A DNA stretch of 64,000 nucleotides from Anthopleura xanthogrammica (Eukaryota > Cnidaria > Anthozoa > Actiniaria > Actiniidae): the NCBI GenBank assembly GCA_964019055.1, contig OZ025212.1, positions 9,539,109 through 9,603,108 of the forward strand, in the 5' to 3' direction. This document shows positions 58,801-64,000 of this stretch, in pieces. The first letter of the stretch is position 1. Each line of letters starts with the position of its first letter. A model generated the notes under the pieces. That model was not told the DNA's origin. It saw only the letters and a list, made by a program, of their open reading frames with translations, and did no database searches. The position numbers and the translations under genes are program-made.

Positions 58801-61190
58801 TGCAGTCTTCCCCTAGTTTTGGTGCCCGCGCATGCGCAGCTACAAAGTTAGGCACTTTACGATTTTGGAATTTCTCAATTTTGATCACGGAAATGGATTA
58901 CTGGCACGATTCCACCCATACATGGTCACGTTTATCTTGTGAAAATTCGGCAGTCTTCCCATAGTTTTGGTGCATGCGCGGCTTCAAAGATAGGCACTTT
59001 ACGATTTTGGAATTTGCCAATTTTGATTACGGAAATAGATTGCTGGCACGATTCTACCTTTACATGGTCACGTTTATCTTGTGAAAATTCGGCAGTCTTC
59101 CCCTAGTTTTGGTGCTAGCGCATGCGCAGCTACAAAGATAGGCACTTTACGATTTTGAAATTTGCCGATTTTGAAATTTGCCAATTTTGATCACGGAAAT
59201 GGATTGCTGGCACGATTCTACCCATACGTGGTCACTTTTATCTTGTGAGAATTCGGCAGTCTTCCCATAGTTTTGGTGCCCGCGCATGCGCAGCTACAAA
59301 GAGAGGCACTTTACGATTTTGGAATTTGCCAATTTTGATCACGGAAATGGATTACTGGCACGATTCCACCTATACATGGTCACGTTTATCTTGTGAAAAT
59401 TCTGCAGTCTTCCCCTAGTTTTGGTGCCCGCGCATGCGCAGCTACAAAGTTAGGCACTTTACGATTTTGGAATTTCTCAATTTTGATCACGGAAATGGAT
59501 TACTGGCACGATTCCACCCATACATGGTCACGTTTATCTTGTGAAAATTCGGCAGTCTTCCCCTAGTTTTGGTGCCCGCGAATGTGCAGCTACAAAGATA
59601 GGCACTTTACGATTTTGGAATTTGCCAATTTTGATCACGGAAATGGATTGCTGGCACGATTCCACCCATACATGGTCACGTTTATCTTGTGAAAATTCGG
59701 CAGTCTTTCCCTAGTTTTCGTGCCCGCGCATGCGCAGCTACAAAGTTAGGCACTTTACGATTTTGGAATTTGCCAATTTTGATCACGGAAATGGATTGCT
59801 GGCACGATTCTACCTATACATGGTCACGTTTATCTTGTGAAAATTCGGCAGTCTTCCCCTAGTTTTGGTGCTAGCGCATGCGCAGCTACAAAGATAGGCA
59901 CTTTACGATTTTGAAATTTGCCAATTTTGATCTCGGAAATGGATTGCTGGCACGATTCTACCCATACGTGGTCACTTTTATCTTGTGAGAATTCGGCAGT
60001 CTTCCCATAGTTTTGGTGCCCGCGCATGCGCAGCTACAAAGAGAGGCACTTTACGATTTTGGAATTTGCCAATTTTGATCACGGAAATGGATTACTGGCA
60101 CGATTCCACCTATACATGGTCACGTTTATCTTGTGAAAATTCTGCAGTCTTCCCCTAGTTTTGGTGCCCGCGCATGCGCAGCTACAAAGTTAGGCACTTT
60201 ACGATTTTGGAATTTCTCAATTTTGATCACGGAAATGGATTACTGGCACGATTCCACCCATACATGGTCACGTTTATCTTGTGAAAATTCGGCAGTCTTC
60301 CCCTAGTTTTGGTGCCCGCGAATGTGCAGCTACAAAGATAGGCACTTTACGATTTTGGAATTTGCCAATTTTGATCACGGAAATGGATTGCTGGCACGAT
60401 TCCACCCATACATGGTCACGTTTATCTTGTGAAAATTCGGCAGTCTTTCCCTAGTTTTCGTGCCCGCGCATGCGCAGCTACAAAGTTAGGCACTTTACGA
60501 TTTTGGAATTTGCCAATTTTGATCACGGAAATGGATTGCTGGCACGATTCTACCTATACATGGTCACGTTTATCTTGTGAAAATTCGGCAGTTTTCCCCT
60601 AGTTTTCGTGCCCGGGCATGCGCAGCTACAAAGAGAGGCACTTTACGATTTTGGAATTTGCCAATTTTGATCACGGAAATGGATTGCTGGCACGATTCTA
60701 CCTATACATGGTCACGTTTATCTTGTGAAAATTCGGCAGTCTTCCCCTAGTTTTGGTGCCCGCGCATGCGCAGCTACAAAGTTAGGCACTTTACGATTTT
60801 GGAATTTCTCAATTTTGATCACGGAAATGGATTACTGGCACGATTCTACCCATACATGGTCACGTTTATCTTGTGAGAACTCGGCAGTCTTCCCCTAGTT
60901 TTGGTGCCCGTGCATGCGCAGCCACAAAGTTAGGCACTTTACGATTTTGGAATTTCTCAATTTTGATCACGGAAATGGATTGCTGTCACGATTCTACCTA
61001 TACATGGTCACGTTTATCTTGTGAAAATTCGGCAGTCTTCACCTAGTTTTGGTGCCCGCGCATGCGCAGCTACAAAGATAGGCACTTTACGATTTTGAAA
61101 TTTGCCAATTTGATCACGGAAATGGATTACTGGCACGATTCTACCCATACATGGTCACTTTTATCTTGTGAGAATTCGGCAGTCTTCCCA
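46862..61190 (-). repeat. 148-bp satellite array, block B, opposite orientation
   Basis: About 97 monomers of the same satellite, reverse-complemented relative to blocks A1 and A2. From 46862 to about 50500 monomers carry GCGGCTTCAAAG and are diverged from one another; further right CGCAGCTACAAAG monomers dominate and are highly uniform. A 6-bp-deleted monomer (GGTGCATGCGCGGC) recurs near 56034, 56770, 57353, 58089 and 58970. An 18-bp local duplication (GAAATTTGCCGATTTTGAAA) is at about 59156. The array ends abruptly at TCTTCCCA/ATATATG. Confidence 0.97.
52160..55450 (-). repeat. Higher-order duplication of 1922 bp with a nested 444-bp step
   Basis: Rare variants repeat 1922 bp apart: GAATGTGCAGCTACAAAG near 52348 and 54270, and CCCGGGCATGCGCAG at 52639 and 54561. 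The latter recurs 444 bp on (55005), showing an extra three-monomer copy. The unit is 13 monomers minus 2 bp. A 296-bp pair around 53223 and 53519 is nested inside. Confidence 0.85.
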
Positions 61191-61207
61191 ATATATGTCC
61201 AATACAC

Positions 61208-61255
61208 ACGACCTGATACGAGTGGTGATTCTGCTTCACGACTCGTACAGGTCGT
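61208..61255. repeat. Hairpin-forming inverted repeat
   Basis: The arms ACGACCTGATACGAGT (61208-61223) and ACTCGTACAGGTCGT (61241-61255) pair with one unpaired base around a 17-base loop. It lies 18 bp from the end of the satellite array. Confidence 0.75.
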
Positions 61256-61362
61256 GAAAGTTATTAGTATGCATAAAACGAGCATATTAATTTCTTACAT
61301 CACATATTCATCATACAAAATTTTGAAATGGTCACCCTGTGGTGAAAGGAACACTAATAAAT

Positions 61363-61375
61363 GGTGACGGTCACC
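61363..61375. repeat. 13-bp palindrome GGTGACGGTCACC
   Basis: A perfect inverted repeat of GGTGAC around one base. Its right half is part of ATGGTCACCCTGTGGT, which occurs about 39 bp upstream as GGTCACCCTGTGGT as well. It resembles a nuclear-receptor half-site pair, but function is not shown. Confidence 0.5.
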
Positions 61376-61432
61376 CTGTGGTATGCATAAATTAAATACC
61401 TCATGTCTTACTCCTCTCGACCCCCCACAACC

Positions 61433-61471
61433 CGTACCACTCGTACCACTCGTACCACTCGTACGACTCGT
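61433..61471. repeat. 9-bp minisatellite (CGTACCACT)
   Basis: About four copies of CGTACCACT, the last changed to CGTACGACT. The unit shares ACTCGTAC with the hairpin at 61241. Confidence 0.8.
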
Positions 61472-61921
61472 AAGAACCATTTACGACCCGTGCATATCAT
61501 TATCCACTGGTGAAAATATTTGCTCCAGATCCCTGATTCTAAAATATTTGCTCGATCTGAAGCTTATAAGTTATACTTCGTTTTCTAAAGCTGATATACG
61601 AGCCATCTATACTTGTTGTTGACGCTGGGCATATAGAATACCGGGAGAATACGAGAATTCTTTGGTGGATTTGTTTTCTACTTATCTTTGACGCTGCATG
61701 AGCACATACGAAACTTATACGAATCCGAAATGTAAGCTTGTGTAGTTATTATCTTACTTCGTTTTCTAAGGCTTTCTTCGTTTAGAATCGAATCTGAATA
61801 CCGTAATAACAATGAATGACATGAGTAGCTTTCGTTGTCAAAACACTCCGCTCAAAAATACACTCGCTTACAAATATATTCGTTTACAATGCACTCTGAA
61901 ATTATAAACTTACCATAAAAA

Positions 61922-62246
61922 CAAACATATTCCTTTGGAATCAACTCTGAATATTATGACAATGATATATATGATTTCTCGTTTTCAAAAGACTCGCTCA
62001 ACAACATATGCCTTTGGAATCAACTCTGTATATTATGACAATGATATATATGATTTCTCGTTTTCAAAAGACTCGCCCAACAACATATGCCTTTGGAATC
62101 AACTCTGAATATTATGACATTGATATGATTTCTCGTTTTCAAAAGACTCGCCCAAAAACATATTCCTTTGGAATCAACTCTGAATACATATTATGACATT
62201 GATATGATTTCTCGTTTTCAAAAGACTCGCCCACAAACATATTTCT
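61922..62246 (+). repeat. Tandem repeat of 79/75-bp units, four copies
   Basis: CCTTTGGAATCAACTCTG occurs at 61932, 62011, 62090 and 62165. Each unit continues with ATTATGACA, a TATATATGATTTCTCG or TTGATATGATTTCTCG part, and TTTTCAAAAGACTCGC. The third and fourth are shorter by loss of one TATA. Confidence 0.88.
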
Positions 62247-62285
62247 TCACTATATCATTTGTTTTTGTTGTACCAAGACCTTAGG

Positions 62286-63263
62286 CTACATTCATTATGT
62301 ATGCTGCAGGGGGTGCAAAGGATTTTTAGGGGGGATCATAAAATTTACTGGCATGAAAAGGGGGGATTACAAAATTTTTTTATGTTAGTTAAGGGGGGAT
62401 GCTAATTTTTTTCAATTTTTTTTGTATGCAAATCATTATTTTACCTACAGTACTTCACAAATAAACAATATTTAGCTTGAATGCTATCAACCAACAGTTT
62501 TTCATTATGCCATAAAACAATAACGAGCTGGTCCAGTCCCAACAAGTGAACAAATAAAAAAACAGGCAGCTTAATTAAGTAAAGGCAAGTCTTTAAGCTT
62601 CATGTCAATTCACACATTTGCAGTGAATATCATCATGAATAACATCATATTCCCAGTAAAATAGACCTTTGTGTTTTGAATAAATACAGAAAACAATTAA
62701 CATTTGGATTCTCAGTACTGTCATTGTCACCATCATTGTCACTATCTGCATTATGGTAATCATCACTGTCATTGTCATCATTGTTATCATCACTGTTGAG
62801 ATCATCTTCCTCACCTTCCTCATCATTATCTTCCTCATCTTCATCAACAACAGTGTTGCCAGTTTGCTTGTTGCAAGTGTAGTAATAGCACATTCAACAT
62901 GGCCACAAGCTGATGAAGTACTTAAGGCACAACCAGGGCCATAGCTACAATGAGGCGCAAGCTAGATATTATTAATTTTTTTTTAGTTTTCTTTAATTCT
63001 TTAATAAGAATGTGTATACAAACAAATTCTCTTCTTTTTCTTTGCCAGAAAATGCAAAATTGTCATAACTTAAAAAAAACACCAAAAAAAAAATGGAACT
63101 GAAATGTCTTTTTTGGAGAAGAGAACAGCAGGGGGGATCTATAATTTTTCTTTTAGCCCAGAGGGGGAGTGCAATTTTTCTTGTGTAAACATTGGGGGAT
63201 ATGAAGAAATAAACAGTTAAAAAAAGTTCCTCTGCCCCCCTGTAGTATACATAATGAATGTAG
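62286..63263. mobile_element. MITE-like element D with CTACATTCATTATGTA termini
   Basis: The left end CTACATTCATTATGTATGCT matches the reverse complement of the right end (AGTATACATAATGAATGTAG) with one mismatch in the first 20 bases. Next to each TIR are G-tract units (AAAGGATTTTTAGGGGGGAT, AAGGGGGGATTACAAAATTT on the left; GCAGGGGGGATCTATAATTT, CATTGGGGGATATG on the right), like copies A and B. I see no clear target duplication. The 978-bp span includes an AT-rich centre and a GAT/ATC simple repeat. Confidence 0.65.
62718..62862. repeat. Imperfect ATC/GAT trinucleotide repeat
   Basis: TCATTGTCA, ATCATCACTG and CTTCCTCATC units. On the - strand the repeat reads as an Asp/Asn/Glu-rich peptide (62645-62893). 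I treat it as simple sequence and not as a gene, although an acidic low-complexity exon cannot be ruled out. Confidence 0.65.
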
Positions 63264-64000
63264 AGACTCTCGATACCATTATACCAATCATGTACTACTC
63301 ACTTATGGTTCAAGAGATCTATAGACCCCTTTCATTTTAATGTCATAGCAGCTCAATTTGGAGGACAAAACTGTATACTGTTATTATGTATCATTATTTA
63401 TAACAAAACCATTTTGTATTCCAAAGAAAGCTCAATCATTTGGCTTCCTATTCTGATATCATTTCATTTCTCAATTTAATTTCTTTCAATAGATGCTTAA
63501 TATCTTTCAATTTTCATAATTTTTTTAGAAATAGCTTTGAAAATGATATAAACCAGCAATTCCATCATGGAGGCAGTGAACCATTTCCCTGCCATATCCA
63601 CAGGAGTCCAGCATGCATTTATTTACTGAAACTTTGGTGCTATGATCAAAATTTGCAGGGAGGGGGCAGCTAATTGTTTTTGAAAAACTTTACTTTTGTC
63701 ACACCTGATTGCGAAAAGCTAAAGTGTTGCTTATGCATTAATGTCACTAGGGATTTCACACAAAAAAGTTACACAGATAAAACTTTCAACTAGGTCCTTT
63801 TACATTGAATTACAATTTAAAAGCTGATTTTAGAATTACATTTTAGAAATTGATGACCCTGTTTAATGGCTATTACACACCTGTCTTCTTTCAAAACTAT
63901 AATTTACATCTTTGTATCTCTCTAACCATACATAACATTCTTTATGGACACTAACCCTGCTAGCATAACTTCCTCTGTTGGGTTAAAGAAGATGAAGATG
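63264..64000. other. Unassigned AT-rich sequence
   Basis: No recognisable gene, repeat or RNA. A 77-codon frame at 63440-63673 has no recognisable similarity. Confidence 0.5.

Larger units (their letters stand above)
61191..61921. other. Array-flanking sequence with short repeats, no gene
   Basis: Unique-looking DNA after the satellite. It contains the hairpin, the GGTGAC palindrome and the 9-bp minisatellite listed separately. Open frames here are short and unrecognisable. Confidence 0.55.

Noticed and set aside
18196..60027. Dozens of 65-106 codon open frames (MKIRQSSPSFGARACAATK..., MRGHQNYGKTAEFSQDKS...) in the arrays
   Set aside because: They repeat with the 148-bp monomer in both orientations and have no start context, splice signals or family pattern. 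They are read-through of the satellite.
1..61190. CENP-B box in the satellite monomer
   Set aside because: No match to the TTCGNNNNANNCGGG consensus was found on either strand of the typical monomers I read, so a centromeric role is not supported by that motif.
62645..62893. Asp/Asn/Glu-rich 82-codon ORF on the - strand
   Set aside because: Most of it is an imperfect GAT/ATC repeat inside a MITE-like element, with no splice or start support.

Overview
The window looks like eukaryotic, probably invertebrate and most likely anthozoan cnidarian (coral or sea anemone) DNA. The reasons are spliced genes with GT-AG introns, an APE-type LINE with a 2A-like N-terminus, a tRNA-derived SINE, many MITEs, and transposon proteins of a type I associate with cnidarian and fish predicted proteomes. 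The taxon is an inference. There is no bacterial-style gene organisation and I see no ordinary single-copy host gene that I can name.

Layout. Positions 1-7613 and 17334-40487 are one satellite array of about 148-bp monomers (about 51 and 156 copies). Between them sits a 9720-bp DNA transposon (7614-17333) flanked by the 6-bp target duplication CATTTC, so the insertion into a monomer can be read base by base. After the array come two tRNA-like tandem units, a 200-N assembly gap (41029-41228), a decayed LINE endonuclease fragment, a tRNA-derived SINE and a block of A-tract/T-tract repeats. Positions 46862-61190 hold the same satellite in the opposite orientation (about 97 copies). The last 2.8 kb is non-satellite DNA with a hairpin, minisatellites and a large MITE-like element.

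The transposon is the main gene-bearing part. Two genes converge from its terminal inverted repeats. On the + strand is an IS3/retroviral-integrase-like DDE transposase (7917-9170; D161, D220, E261). On the - strand is a six-exon gene (12049-17131) that I assembled from splice sites. It encodes a SAM-like N-terminus, a conserved middle domain, a UBX-like beta-grasp domain, a Ser/Thr-rich repeat linker and a C-terminal HECT-type E3 ubiquitin ligase domain. This second gene is broken twice here: a one-base frame error at a T13 tract and an in-frame TAA before the catalytic cysteine. Both genes start just inside TIRs that share 12-bp tandem repeats and a CACGTG box, so expression is probably driven from the termini. 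The 6-bp duplication, the TAC...GTA ends and the IS3-like transposase fit the eukaryotic IS3 (IS3EU) group as I remember it.

The satellite is not protein coding; the many 65-106 residue open frames are monomer read-through. Most monomers carry a palindromic GCGCATGCGC core matching the NRF1 consensus YGCGCAYGCGCR. Higher-order repeats of 592, 740, 1922 and 2070 bp show repeated local amplification.
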